A stretch of DNA of 64,000 nucleotides from Bacillus sp. FJAT-29937 (GTDB lineage Bacteria; Bacillota; Bacilli; Bacillales; Cytobacillaceae). Under the pieces are notes generated by a model. That model was not told the origin of the DNA. It searched no databases and saw only the letters and a list, made by a program, of their open reading frames with translations. The stretch is taken from contig NZ_LMAS01000005.1 in NCBI RefSeq assembly GCF_001509555.1, forward strand, positions 195,507 to 259,506, in the 5' to 3' direction. Within the stretch, counting starts at the first letter, position 1, and each line of letters starts with the position of its first letter. This document shows, in pieces, positions 28,085 to 36,968 of this stretch. The translations under genes and the position numbers were made by a program.

Positions 28085-28113
28085 AATTGTATAAGGGATA
28101 ATAAATAGTACCC

Positions 28114-28144
28114 AAGAGCTCTAGTCTATTAAACTAGGGCTCTT
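28114..28144 (+). terminator. Hairpin after doxX gene, possible terminator
   Basis: AAGAGCTCTAGT pairs with ACTAGGGCTCTT (one G-T wobble) around 7 nt. The T tract is poor, so termination may be incomplete. A second weaker hairpin (AAGGCG / CGCCTT, 28229-28277) precedes the next gene. Confidence 0.5.
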
Positions 28145-28327
28145 ACTATTAGGAGACAGTGGAAACTTTGCAAAGTTGATAGGAGGCTTGATTGATAGAG
28201 GATATAGTTAATTAAATGGAAAAATGGAAGGCGGAAACTTTTTGAGGCCATACTAAGAGGTTTTCAGTCGCCTTTTGTTGAATTAGCATATAAATCTGAA
28301 AATTATTATATAAAAGGAGTAGATCGT

Positions 28328-29575
28328 ATGTTTCCAATTGAAGAAGTCCGTCAGCAATTCCCAGCATTAAACCGTTATTATAATGGTAAGCAGGTTGCCT
28401 ATTTCGATGGACCTGGAGGCTCACAAGTGGTTGAGAGTGTGATTGATGCGATGGTTTCGTATATGTCGAAAGGCGGGGCTAACCTACATGGAGAATTCCC
28501 TACAAGCAAAGAAACAGAGCATCACATTGAAAATGCCAGAAAAGCAATTGCAGATCTTGTTGGTGCCAAACCAAATGAAGTGGCATTCGGTCAAAACTCT
28601 ACTTCTCTAATGTTCTCCATTTCGCGGGCTTTGTCTAAAACATGGACTAGCCAAGATAATATCGTAGTTACTGAAATTGATCACCGGTCAAATGTAGACT
28701 CATGGGCAACAGCAGCAAAAGACTCCAACACAGAAATCCGCTTTATTCCAGTAAATACAGAGACATTAACGCTTGATCTATCTCGATTACATGAGCTTAT
28801 CGATGAGAATACAAAGCTTGTAGCCGTTTCACTAGCATCAAATGTGATCGGAACTATAACAGATTTAACAAACATTGCTGAGCGTGCTCATGAAGTTGGT
28901 GCTCTTGTAGCTGTGGATGCTGTACACGCTGTTCCTCACTTTTCGATTGACCGTGATCAATTAGGCGCTGATATTTTATTATGTTCTGCTTATAAATTTT
29001 TTGGCCCTCACATTGGAATGGCTGTGATTAAAGAAGAAGTGTTTGAGTGTCTCTCAGTATACAAACTGCAACCAGCACCGACCTATTTTCCCGATAAATT
29101 AGAAACAGGTACCCAAAACCATGAAGCCATTGTATCCATTGAAGCTTTGGTTAATTTTATTGCAAGTTTAGGAACAGGTTCAAATCGCAGGGAAAGAATT
29201 TTAAATGCCTTTTTATCAATAGAAGAATACGAAAATCAATTGGCCCGCAGACTTCGTCATGAACTTACAAGTATTCCTGAAGTCACTTTATACCAGGCAC
29301 CAGATTCCGTTGCCAAAACACCAACAGTCGCCTTTACGATTAAGGAAGTCGATCCTGTTGAATTCTGTAAATGGCTTGCAGAAGAACATGCCATCTTCCT
29401 TGCAAGTGGAGATTTTTACGCATCTACTCTTGCCGATAAATTAGGAATCAATGAAACTGGCGGATGGATCCGTGCAGGCTTTGCTCCTTATAATACACAA
29501 ATAGAAACAGATCGCTTAATTTATGCTATTCAATATTATGTAGAAACACATGTTGTAAATAGAGCGAATATTTAG
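28328..29575 (+). CDS. Cysteine desulfurase-like aminotransferase class V protein
   Basis: A 415-aa PLP-dependent enzyme. The PLP-binding lysine is Lys223 in CSAYKFFGPH, with the His/Asp pair in VAVDAVHAVPH (about 195-205). The N-terminal LNRYYNGKQVAYFDGPGGSQV identifies the cysteine desulfurase-like subfamily distinct from SufS and IscS. A flexible Cys loop near the C-terminus, needed for persulfide formation, is not evident, so the activity could be lyase or transferase. It is monocistronic, with a ribosome site AAAGGAG at 28313 and a terminator after it. Confidence 0.82.
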   Translation: MFPIEEVRQQFPALNRYYNGKQVAYFDGPGGSQVVESVIDAMVSYMSKGGANLHGEFPTSKETEHHIENARKAIADLVGAKPNEVAFGQNSTSLMFSISRALSKTWTSQDNIVVTEIDHRSNVDSWATAAKDSNTEIRFIPVNTETLTLDLSRLHELIDENTKLVAVSLASNVIGTITDLTNIAERAHEVGALVAVDAVHAVPHFSIDRDQLGADILLCSAYKFFGPHIGMAVIKEEVFECLSVYKLQPAPTYFPDKLETGTQNHEAIVSIEALVNFIASLGTGSNRRERILNAFLSIEEYENQLARRLRHELTSIPEVTLYQAPDSVAKTPTVAFTIKEVDPVEFCKWLAEEHAIFLASGDFYASTLADKLGINETGGWIRAGFAPYNTQIETDRLIYAIQYYVETHVVNRANI

Positions 29576-29613
29576 GTAGAATGAGGTAGTGGGTCTATCA
29601 TTATAGTGATGGG

Positions 29614-29646
29614 AAAAAACAGCTGAGTATACAAGCTGTTTTTTTA
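29614..29646 (+). terminator. Terminator after desulfurase-like gene
   Basis: AAAAACAGCT pairs with AGCTGTTTTT around a 9-nt loop, followed by T's. Confidence 0.85.
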
Positions 29647-29692
29647 TTGCAAATATAATAGACTTATTAAAACGACATAGGAGATGGATTAG

Positions 29693-30586
29693 ATGAATGC
29701 AAAAATAAAAATGGCCATCTCCATGGCCATATTCGGTTCAATCGGCTTGTTCTCGGAAAAAACAGGTTTGCATTCGATTGAATTAGTTTTTATCCGTTGT
29801 GTTAGTGCAAGTATTCTTTTGGGGGCTATATGGGGGTTTAGTAGACTAAAAACAAATAAAAAGAGGGAACCTATTCCTCGCGGGGAATATTACCTTGCCT
29901 TATTATGTGGGTTTTTCCTAGTTGTCAATTGGGTCTTTTTCTTTCGTTCTTTAGAAGTGATGTCTATTACAGTAGCTGTGTCAATTTATCATTTAGCGCC
30001 AGTAATTGTGCTCCTTTTAGGCTCTTTCCTCTATAAAGAAAAATTAACAGGGATGGGACTAGTCTTTTTCTTAATTTGCCTCATAGGTACATTTTTAGTT
30101 GGGGGCATCCATCAACATACAAGTATTGCTGGATTTTTATCAACGGGTGTTTTATGGGCATTTGCTGCTGCCCTCTTCTATGCTCTTACTTCGATCACGG
30201 GAAAGGGCATCAAATTGCTCAATCCTTTGTTAACGACTGTTATTCAAACGAGTCTAGGTATTTTATTATTGCTACCGCTTGTGGATTGGTCATATTTTAC
30301 TCAGCTTACTATGGAAAACTGGTTCTATATTCTAGTAACAGGATTTATTCATACTGGATTTGTCTATTACTTATTTTTCGATAGTTTACGTGAATTAAAG
30401 GCTCAAACCATTGCCATTTTAGTCTTTGTGGATCCGGTTGTCGCCATCTTGCTTGATGTAACGATCTTGAGCTATCGTCCTGACGTCTATCAGCTTCTTG
30501 GAATATTGCTAGTTTTTGCAGGGATTAGTTATTCTCCTAAAAAAGAAAAAAGTGTAGAAAAGCCTAAATTTATTCGTACAAACTAA
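29693..30586 (+). CDS. EamA/DMT family transporter
   Basis: A 297-aa membrane protein with ten predicted helices in two EamA repeats (about 5-140 and 152-285). Motifs such as FIRCVSASILLGAIWGFSRL, ISVYHLAPVIVLLLGS-like segment and the C-terminal VFVDPVVAILLDV match the drug/metabolite transporter family, usually exporters of amino acids or metabolites. The ATG at 29693 follows TAGGAGATGG. The substrate cannot be told from sequence. Confidence 0.85.
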   Translation: MNAKIKMAISMAIFGSIGLFSEKTGLHSIELVFIRCVSASILLGAIWGFSRLKTNKKREPIPRGEYYLALLCGFFLVVNWVFFFRSLEVMSITVAVSIYHLAPVIVLLLGSFLYKEKLTGMGLVFFLICLIGTFLVGGIHQHTSIAGFLSTGVLWAFAAALFYALTSITGKGIKLLNPLLTTVIQTSLGILLLLPLVDWSYFTQLTMENWFYILVTGFIHTGFVYYLFFDSLRELKAQTIAILVFVDPVVAILLDVTILSYRPDVYQLLGILLVFAGISYSPKKEKSVEKPKFIRTN

Positions 30587-30665
30587 AATTGCAGTTTAAG
30601 GGAGTTTTAGTCAAATAAATAGTAGAATAATTTATCGGATATTATTTCAGATAGGGTGGATAATA

Positions 30666-31124
30666 ATGAATGAAAAAAAGAGACAAATCTGTAGTCATTA
30701 TGAAACTACGATTGATCGGGTAAAAAAATATTATAGTTTATCAGAGGATAAATGGCGAATGCCAATAGAAGAGGGAAAATGGACAATTGCTGAAGTAATT
30801 GGCCATTTAATTCCTTGGGATGAATTCATTTTAAAGCAGCGTATTCCTTATTTTTTCCAAGATAATCAATTGCCTAAAGGTCCGGATGCCGAAATAGTTA
30901 ATAATCAGGCAGCTGCCAAAAGTCGGGAAAGGTCAAAGGAAGAAACAATTAATAAATTTATTTCCGTTAGGGAAGACCTTATAGGTGCATTAAAGAATTT
31001 CGAGGATAGCTTATGGGAACAGGAATTTACTATAGGTGATTCAAAACTTTCCTTGTATAGTTATTTTTCAGGAATGGCTAAGCATGATATACATCATTTT
31101 GAGCAGATTGAAAGGATTGTTTAA
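30666..31124 (+). CDS. DinB family protein
   Basis: A 152-aa four-helix-bundle protein. Metal-binding histidines are visible in EVIGHLIPWDEF (His about 47) and AKHDIHHFEQIERI (His about 138 and 142), the DinB_2 arrangement. Some members are bacillithiol-dependent transferases, but the function of this member is unknown. ATG 30666 has GATAGGGTGG upstream. Confidence 0.8.
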   Translation: MNEKKRQICSHYETTIDRVKKYYSLSEDKWRMPIEEGKWTIAEVIGHLIPWDEFILKQRIPYFFQDNQLPKGPDAEIVNNQAAAKSRERSKEETINKFISVREDLIGALKNFEDSLWEQEFTIGDSKLSLYSYFSGMAKHDIHHFEQIERIV

Positions 31125-31175
31125 TACTGCGTGCTGTCTTTTTCATAGAAGACGGAAAACTAGGAGGTACCGAAA

Positions 31176-31613
31176 ATGTTTATTGTAAATGTTGAGGCTG
31201 CTATGTGGAAAAATGGCAAGTGGCTAATCATTGAAAGAAGCAAAAAAGAGGAACATGCTGGTGGTTTGCTCTCTCTCGTCGGAGGAAAGGTGGAAATAGA
31301 AGGGAATTCCGCTGACATATTAGAAAGGACGTTAAAGCGCGAGATTTTTGAAGAAGTCGGTGTAAGGGTACAAGACAGGTTAGGTTTCGTACATAGTACA
31401 TCCTTTGTCACGGATGCTGGTGAAAATGTTGTGAATATTGTTTTTCTTTGCGAACATGAATCGGGCGAAGCATTCCCTAAAAGCCCTAATGAGGTGGAAC
31501 AGGTACTATGGTTATCTGCCGAAGAAATATTTAGCCATGCCCAATCACCAAAGTATTTAATTGAAAGTATAAAACGTGCAGAATCTTTAATTGGAATTCG
31601 TTCTTTAAAGTAA
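31176..31613 (+). CDS. NUDIX hydrolase
   Basis: A 145-aa hydrolase of nucleoside-diphosphate-linked compounds. The core REIFEEVGV (about 63-71) matches the REUXEEXGU half of the Nudix box. The first half reads GGKVEIEGNSADILER, with an insertion and Asp where Glu is usual, so the box is slightly non-canonical. ATG 31176 follows TAGGAGGT. The substrate is not predictable. Confidence 0.82.
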   Translation: MFIVNVEAAMWKNGKWLIIERSKKEEHAGGLLSLVGGKVEIEGNSADILERTLKREIFEEVGVRVQDRLGFVHSTSFVTDAGENVVNIVFLCEHESGEAFPKSPNEVEQVLWLSAEEIFSHAQSPKYLIESIKRAESLIGIRSLK

Positions 31614-31672
31614 TTAACAGTATTTTTTTAATTATTAAATTTCATTTAGAAAAACATACTAGAACAAAAGAA

Positions 31673-31707
31673 AACCACCCCGCGCCGTCGCAAGCAAAAG
31701 GGTGGTT
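31673..31707 (-). terminator. Minus-strand terminator-like hairpin
   Basis: AACCACCC and GGGTGGTT form an 8-bp stem with a GC-rich 19-nt loop. On the minus strand it is followed by TTTCTTTTG, fitting read-through protection for the VOC gene, though it lies about 200 bases beyond that gene. Confidence 0.45.
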
Positions 31708-31766
31708 CTCTAGATAAGAATTAAATTATTGGTTGACAACAACCACCCTGATGGTAGAGGTTGCAG

Positions 31767-31795
31767 GGAGAAGTGTTTGCGCACTTCTCCTTTTT
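31767..31795 (+). terminator. Terminator after NUDIX gene
   Basis: GGAGAAGTG and CACTTCTCC form a 9-bp stem around 6 nt, followed by five Ts. It is 154 bases beyond the NUDIX stop. Confidence 0.8.
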
Positions 31796-31903
31796 ATTAT
31801 ATTCCTATATATACGAAATCCCTAATATAAAAGCAATTTGAATGGTTAAACTAGAATAGCTAATATTATGTAAATCTTAGGAGATGAGATTTATAAAAAA
31901 AAA

Positions 31904-32329
31904 TTATTGCTCGTTTCCTGTGTAAACCTGGAACGTAACACCGAACTTATCAGTTACGACTCCGTAAGCTGGACTAAAATCTGTTTTTTGTAGAGGCATG
32001 CTTACTTGTCCACCGTCTTGTAACGATTCAAAAACTTGGTGTGCTTGATCTGCATTGTTAAGAGTAATGCAAATGGTTACTTGACTTCCGATTTGATGTG
32101 GCTGACCAGGGAAAATATCGGAAAACATAAGCTCCGACTCTCCAACTCTTATCGTTGCATGTGAGACAAGATCTTTTGCTTCTTCTGGTAACGGGAACTC
32201 CGGGTTAGGAGGCATTTGTCCAAATGTAAGAATCCCCATAACTTCAGCGTTAAAAACCTTTTCATAAAATCCAATTGCATCTCTTGCGTTTCCATCCATC
32301 ATTAAATACGGAATGAATTTAAATGACAT
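31904..32329 (-). CDS. VOC family protein, PhnB-like
   Basis: A 141-aa vicinal-oxygen-chelate fold protein of the PhnB/YjdN type: MDGNARDAIGFYEKVFNAEV at the N-terminus (about 9-28), ATIRVGESELMFSD, and a C-terminal GVVTDKFGVTFQVYTG. These form two beta-alpha-beta-beta-beta units. The substrate is unknown, and metal ligands are not all conserved in this family. ATG at 32329. Confidence 0.85.
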   Translation of the reverse strand: MSFKFIPYLMMDGNARDAIGFYEKVFNAEVMGILTFGQMPPNPEFPLPEEAKDLVSHATIRVGESELMFSDIFPGQPHQIGSQVTICITLNNADQAHQVFESLQDGGQVSMPLQKTDFSPAYGVVTDKFGVTFQVYTGNEQ

Positions 32330-32624
32330 GGCTACTCAACTCCCTAGATTAAGATCATATTTTGTAGGGCTCGTCCACTAATACCGTGAATTTCACCCAA
32401 TAATCATTTTATCCTATTATTTTAATAAAAAACATTAGATTTTCATTAAATAGTTATAAGATTCAAAAAATAAATGATAAATTCCCTTTTTCTCTTCAGG
32501 AAAAATGAATTGGCTATTGGTGATAAGATAGCAGGTAGGGGATTGTAAATTTCGAATCCCATCCAAGCAATCGATCGAAAGAAATACAAAAACTTCTAGG
32601 AAGTTAGAAAGGAGACGCGCTTAA
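32330..32624. other. Divergent intergenic region, nothing recognised
   Basis: About 295 AT-rich bases holding the start regions of the VOC gene and of the small membrane protein gene. No clear hairpin or operator was seen. Confidence 0.4.
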
Positions 32625-32948
32625 ATGCAAAAAAAGTCCGCTTTAATCGGGTTTGTTGCAGGGATGGCTTCAATAATTCTCTGGCTTGTTTTTAACTTCT
32701 TTAATCCATATACAAATCAGATTAGCTATGAAACTATGTTGACCACTTTCCTGATGCTGGTTCTTCCTGCTTGTTTAGCGATATATTCCTTTTATAAATC
32801 AAAAAAACTTTTCGTGTTCATTGCGTTCATTTGGTCATTGCCTCTATGTTTATACATGCTAATGACACCTGGTATATTTCTTCTATTTGGAATTACAAGT
32901 TTTATGTATCTTATAAGCTATGAATTCATGAGAAAAAGTTATATTTAG
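32625..32948 (+). CDS. Small integral membrane protein, unknown function
   Basis: A 107-aa protein with four hydrophobic stretches (about 7-25, 37-56, 60-79, 82-101) and basic residues between them, so about four membrane helices. ATG 32625 follows AAAGGAGACG. No family was recognised. Its stop is 5 bases from the convergent gene's stop. Confidence 0.7.
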   Translation: MQKKSALIGFVAGMASIILWLVFNFFNPYTNQISYETMLTTFLMLVLPACLAIYSFYKSKKLFVFIAFIWSLPLCLYMLMTPGIFLLFGITSFMYLISYEFMRKSYI

Positions 32949-32953
32949 ACCAA

Positions 32954-33616
32954 TTAGATAGAATCCCGACTCTTTCTTATAAGCTCTAAATATTGTATAT
33001 CACCTAGCCCATAATCGGGGAATTTCCTCATCAGATCATACATAAGCTCATTTTCAGATACATTTGGATAACTTTTAATATACAGCATGAGGTCACTATC
33101 TTCATTTTGATAACTCAAATAAAGTTCAATCCCCTTTTTTAATGGTTCAGGGTAAATAGCGGCAGGCATCGTTTTATCGATCAAAACCTGTTTGTATAAG
33201 GTTTGATATCCATTAACTTCAAGTGTGAATGTTTCCAAGTGCTCATAATGGTCATTTATTAGATGAAGGTCAATTGGCTGTAAGTATTGTGTTTCGTTGA
33301 GCCATGCGAGAATCGTAAGGACATTGATCTGACAGAACATATCAGGCCCAAACCATAATGCTAGGTGTGTATAGTCTTTACTCAAAAGAGGCTGCAAAGG
33401 CATAAGGGTGATTTCATGATATTGGTCGGAAGTAACGTGATGAACCTTTGCACGAATGGCGGCAAATTCGTCTGAAAAAAGATTGGCGGATGTGTTTCCA
33501 TAACACATCGCTTCGTTAAACGGAACCATTGTCTCTTGTTGAAGATATTGTGTTTTCTTAAAATATTTGTACATTTCTTGTCCATTTAATATGTTTAATT
33601 TTTGTATTCGAGTCAT
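32954..33616 (-). CDS. Conserved hypothetical protein, resembles DUF1835-type proteins
   Basis: A 220-aa soluble protein. Conserved-looking blocks are ILNGQEMYKYFKK at the N-terminus, VPFNEAMCYGNTSANLFSDEF (about 32-52), and LALWFGPDMFCQINVLTILAWL (about 84-105). These resemble DUF1835-like proteins in which a FNE/WFG-type pocket recurs, but this assignment is tentative and the function unknown. The ATG at 33616 has GAGGAGGTAGAAAC upstream on the minus strand. Confidence 0.7.
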   Translation of the reverse strand: MTRIQKLNILNGQEMYKYFKKTQYLQQETMVPFNEAMCYGNTSANLFSDEFAAIRAKVHHVTSDQYHEITLMPLQPLLSKDYTHLALWFGPDMFCQINVLTILAWLNETQYLQPIDLHLINDHYEHLETFTLEVNGYQTLYKQVLIDKTMPAAIYPEPLKKGIELYLSYQNEDSDLMLYIKSYPNVSENELMYDLMRKFPDYGLGDIQYLELIRKSRDSI

Positions 33617-33753
33617 GTTTCTACCTCCTCATTATTACAGAATATCATGATTGAAATAGGTTAACAAACTAGGACGTTGGATTTTTGTGGTAGTTTTTTT
33701 AAGAAGGAAAATGGAGAAAAAGTGGGTAAGATGGAAAGGAGTTGGCTTGAAAG

Positions 33754-34301
33754 ATGATCGAAAAAAGAATTCAACTAGAAAACAACTTGTGCCTTAACAT
33801 TCAATATTCAATAGAAATGAAGGAAAAACCTGTTATCCTTTTCAGAAAGGCTTTTTTTAGCGGATAAATGAGAGGAAACTCTCCAAATATCGAACTAAAG
33901 TTGAGTTCGTTAACGACCTTAAGGCACCATTAATGAGACAAGGACTTTGGAATGATCATTTCAGGGAATACCTTGAAAGCTGTGCAGAGGTACTGGCAGA
34001 TGGAGGCATTGAGCATTTCTATAAGAATCATGTAAGAACTGAATATATACAGAAATATTGGGATATCCGCTTTGAAGAATATTATCAGCAAATCACATGT
34101 CCTGTTTTATTTCTTCCTAGTGAAGAAGAATCGAAAAACCCAAAAATAAGGCATAGTCTTAATTATTTTGTGAGTTTACTAGATGAATATGAAGTTTATC
34201 AAATTGAAGGCTCTATACATGCTTATGTTTGGATGCAGCATCCAATTGAATCGGCTGGTGTTGTTAAGGTTTTTTTAGAGCAGCTTCAAATCAAAGGATA
34301 A
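33754..34301 (+). pseudogene. Alpha/beta hydrolase gene with internal deletion and frameshift
   Basis: Two pieces of one gene remain. An ATG at 33754 starts MIEKRIQLENNLCLNIQYS and runs to KPVILF, the usual strand before the oxyanion HG motif, then hits a stop at about 33865. The second piece is open in another frame from about 33867 to 34301 and includes PLMRQGLWNDHF, ITCPVLFLPSEEES and IEGSIHAYVW, which fit the cap and C-terminal part of an alpha/beta hydrolase. The nucleophile-elbow region is missing, so the gene cannot make an active enzyme. Confidence 0.75.
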
Positions 34302-34329
34302 CGTAAGGTATACAATAGGGAAAAAGCAG

Positions 34330-34362
34330 GGGCATTTTCTTTTAAAATGATAATGCCCTATT
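34330..34362 (+). terminator. Hairpin after hydrolase pseudogene
   Basis: GGGCATT and AATGCCC form a 7-bp stem around 15 nt, followed by TATTTTAAT. A weak terminator. Confidence 0.45.
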
Positions 34363-34404
34363 TTAATGTTACTTACTTCATAGTAAAGACTCTAAGAAAA
34401 ATTA

Positions 34405-34650
34405 TTATTTTCTAATTGGACGTTCGAGAGTTAAAATTTCATCTTCCAGTGAAGATAATTGCTGTGAGACTAAATGTTTAACATCTGTAACGGCAGCATT
34501 ATAAAAATGGGGGGCAAGTGATTCCTTAACGAATTCTAATACACTTTCTGCAGCAAATTCTGATATTTCCTCGTCCCGCTCCTGCAAAAAGAAATGTTGA
34601 ATGTCTGCAATCATTAATTGTTGTTGATCTTTTGTGAGCTTAATAAACAA
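34405..34650 (-). CDS. DUF2164 family protein
   Basis: An 81-aa protein; the TTG at 34650 is best spaced from GAAGGAG on the minus strand, while an in-frame TTG at 34668 overlaps that ribosome site. The pattern LTKDQQQLMIADIQHFFLQE, DEEISEFAAESVLEFVKESL and HFYNAAVTDVKHLV matches DUF2164, a small helical family of unknown function. The gene precedes the glycerophosphodiesterase gene's stop by about 50 bases but is transcribed after it. Confidence 0.8.
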   Translation of the reverse strand: MFIKLTKDQQQLMIADIQHFFLQERDEEISEFAAESVLEFVKESLAPHFYNAAVTDVKHLVSQQLSSLEDEILTLERPIRK

Positions 34651-34703
34651 ATTAGAACACTCCTTCAAAAAGTTATTATAGGTAATTAAACAAGGTGATT
34701 TGA

Positions 34704-35684
34704 TTATTTTGTTTGAATAATAGGAGCTATTTTTTCAATACTGTTAGTCCAGATGCCCCCACTATAATTTTTCGGAAGACGCTCTAAATCTTGTTCTTTA
34801 TCAAAACCTTCCGACCATCCGCCATCTCCTGCTACAATGATGACTCTGGAATCCACCTTATCCATCCGATTTATAAACTTATTTGACCATCCCCAAATCC
34901 AAGGAGCGTATTTCTCTGGTAGATGTATTTGTGTATGATGGCAGGAAGAGGGGACATAGCCTGTCCAACCAATGGCGATATAAGGCAGCATACAGCTTTT
35001 TAGGGTAGCCATTGACATGACACGAAGATGTGGAAGCTGATTTTTTAAAGCTTCGATTGGCTGGTCGCCGCCATAAACCGTTAATTGACTTAAGCGTTCC
35101 TTTGGCAGTTCAGAGAGATATTTTGCAAGCTGCATTCCTTCTTCAGGGTCATTACTTTTTATATGAATGAGAAATGACTGATTTGGAAAAAATTCCAGCA
35201 CCTCATCAAGTGTTGGCATTAGCCCAACGCCTTTGCCACGAAAAGGATACGTTTTCCCATTATCAGCCGTGTATCCATATCCTATATCCAATTGTTTTAA
35301 TTCTTCCATCGTGTGTTCCCTTGCTAAACCTTCCCCATTCGTCCGGCATTCAAGTGTCCAATCATGGAAAACAGCAAATTTGCCATCTTTGGTTAGCTGA
35401 ACATCAAATTCAACGATGTCAGCACCTGCCTTAAAGGCTGCTTCCATTGAGGGAATTGTATTCTCCAAAAATGGATGTTCAGGCTCATAAATCCTTTCAG
35501 CCGTACACGTTTCACCCGTGATTCCTTCCATCGGGAACGTTTGAGCCATCCCTCTGTGTGCTAATAATAATGGAGGCTCATCAGTGGCCTTCGTAAATAG
35601 AGAGCTATTATTAAAAAACATGAAAGCTGCTAAAACCAATATAAATATAGAAAACCTTTTGGCGAATCGTTTTAACTTCTTCAT
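34704..35684 (-). CDS. Glycerophosphodiester phosphodiesterase family protein, exported
   Basis: A 326-aa protein with an N-terminal hydrophobic segment (about residues 10-27; signal or anchor) after basic residues, then a GDPD TIM barrel. HRGMA (catalytic His) and ENTIPSMEAAFKAGADIVEFDVQLTKDG with the metal-binding Glu/Asp pair, then HDWTLECRT (second catalytic His) are classical. It would hydrolyse glycerophosphodiesters at the cell surface. ATG 35684 follows GGAGGT closely; an in-frame ATG at 35702 is an alternative. The DUF2164 gene follows 53 bases downstream. Confidence 0.85.
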   Translation of the reverse strand: MKKLKRFAKRFSIFILVLAAFMFFNNSSLFTKATDEPPLLLAHRGMAQTFPMEGITGETCTAERIYEPEHPFLENTIPSMEAAFKAGADIVEFDVQLTKDGKFAVFHDWTLECRTNGEGLAREHTMEELKQLDIGYGYTADNGKTYPFRGKGVGLMPTLDEVLEFFPNQSFLIHIKSNDPEEGMQLAKYLSELPKERLSQLTVYGGDQPIEALKNQLPHLRVMSMATLKSCMLPYIAIGWTGYVPSSCHHTQIHLPEKYAPWIWGWSNKFINRMDKVDSRVIIVAGDGGWSEGFDKEQDLERLPKNYSGGIWTNSIEKIAPIIQTK

Positions 35685-35826
35685 AATACCTCCAATATTC
35701 ATATGGACATACCTTCCATTAGTTTAGCATAGAAAAATAATCAGAAGCTCTGCTTATTTTGTGGAAAAAGATTTTAGCGGGTAACAAACTTCGGAATTTT
35801 CCGTCCAATATGATGGAGGGATGGAA

Positions 35827-36291
35827 ATGACTAGGAAATTACCGCTGTTATTCCTGCTTATGGGTACGATTCTACTGGGCTGTTCTAAAGGAGTTACATT
35901 AGAAGAGAAGCCGCCAAATGCATTATTAAAAATTAATAATGAGACGTATGAAACGACATTAGGCACTTATTGCTGGAATGGGGAAGGTGTAAGTACTTGT
36001 GTTGATACGGCTGGGCCAGTGGAACTTTTAGAAGGCAAGCAGCCAATTAAGGTAAAGCCTGGTGAAAATATTACATTCGTGATGGATTATAATCCAAAGC
36101 CAAACGAATTCTATGTGCTCCAGATCCATGATAACGAAGAACATGCAATTGAGGTTAAAGATAATAGTTTTTCAGCACCTGCACAAAAAGGAGTTTATTA
36201 CTATTCGTATGGAGTTTGGTGGATGGACGAAAAGGTTGAGCATTTATCACATGGAGATGCTTTTTATGCATTTGCTTTAGAAGTAGATTGA
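35827..36291 (+). CDS. Putative lipoprotein, unknown function
   Basis: A 154-aa exported protein. ATG 35827 is preferred over 35821 because GGAGGG ends at 35820. The signal peptide ends in the lipobox LLGC (about 16-19), so it should be anchored to the outer membrane face. The mature part is beta-rich with two nearby cysteines (TYCWNGEGVSTCVDTAG, about 45-61). No family was recognised. It is monocistronic with its own terminator. Confidence 0.75.
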   Translation: MTRKLPLLFLLMGTILLGCSKGVTLEEKPPNALLKINNETYETTLGTYCWNGEGVSTCVDTAGPVELLEGKQPIKVKPGENITFVMDYNPKPNEFYVLQIHDNEEHAIEVKDNSFSAPAQKGVYYYSYGVWWMDEKVEHLSHGDAFYAFALEVD

Positions 36292-36320
36292 AGGTACGGT
36301 GAATATCAGGAAAAGGGCGA

Positions 36321-36348
36321 AAAGCAACGGGGAAAATCGTTGCTTTTT
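36321..36348 (+). terminator. Terminator after lipoprotein gene
   Basis: AAAGCAACG and CGTTGCTTT form a 9-bp stem around 8 nt with trailing Ts. Confidence 0.8.
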
Positions 36349-36378
36349 CTCGTTTTTTAATAAAAGTTTTTATTTCTG

Positions 36379-36407
36379 TGAACCAAATGATCATAATTCC
36401 CCTCTAA
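36379..36407 (+). promoter_or_regulatory. Possible ECF-type autoregulatory promoter
   Basis: TGAACC (36379-36384) is an ECF-like -35 element; CTCTAA (36402-36407) is a plausible -10 element after 17 bases. It sits 30 bases before the sigma gene start. Confidence 0.45.
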
Positions 36408-36437
36408 TATATGGAAAAACAAAAGGAGGGACATAGC

Positions 36438-36968
36438 TTGAATGCCGAAACATTAGTCATACGTGCACAACAAGGCAACAAGGAAGCATTTGTACAATTA
36501 ATTAAAGAGATGGAACATTCACTTTATAAAATTTCTAGAGCTATACTTTTATCCGATTCGGAATGCTTGGATGCTGTTCAAGAGACCATTTTGATTGCTT
36601 ACACTACTTTACATCAAATACGCGAACCAAAATTTTTTAAGACGTGGATCACTAGAATTCTTATTAATGAATGTAATAATATCCGGAAAAGACAAACAAA
36701 AATTGTGAAGATGGATGGAATGTTGGAGCCTTCTATCACGGAACAGCGTGATGCTATTATTGATTTGCAAACAGCTATTCATTCATTAGAACCTGACCTT
36801 AGAACTGTTATAACCCTGTATTATTACGAAGATTTATCCATAAAGGAAATTGGTACTATTTTAGACATAGCAAGTGGAACAGTAAAGTCTCGTTTAAATA
36901 GGGCAAGGACTAAATTATTTAACCTATTGCACGTGAATAAAATTGAGGGGAGAATGCTTCATGAATAG
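36438..36968 (+). CDS. ECF-type RNA polymerase sigma factor
   Basis: A 176-aa sigma-70 family member with region 2 (LVIRAQQGNKEAFVQLIKE to LLSDSECLDAVQETILIAYT, about 6-64) and region 4 (LEPDLRTVITLYYYEDLSIKEIGTILDIASGTVKSRLNRAR). TTG 36438 is preferred because AAAGGAGGG at 36422 is well spaced; the upstream ATG at 36411 precedes the ribosome site. The gene overlaps the next one by 8 bases (anti-sigma-like DUF4179 protein), the normal ECF/anti-sigma arrangement. A TGAACC-type promoter upstream suggests autoregulation. Confidence 0.9.
   Translation: MNAETLVIRAQQGNKEAFVQLIKEMEHSLYKISRAILLSDSECLDAVQETILIAYTTLHQIREPKFFKTWITRILINECNNIRKRQTKIVKMDGMLEPSITEQRDAIIDLQTAIHSLEPDLRTVITLYYYEDLSIKEIGTILDIASGTVKSRLNRARTKLFNLLHVNKIEGRMLHE

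Noticed and set aside
31673..31795. Lysine riboswitch remnant (GGTAGAGGTTGC at about 31753-31764 and GCCGTCGCAAGC upstream)
   Set aside because: The elements are in the wrong order and too close together for an L-box, and no lysine gene follows.
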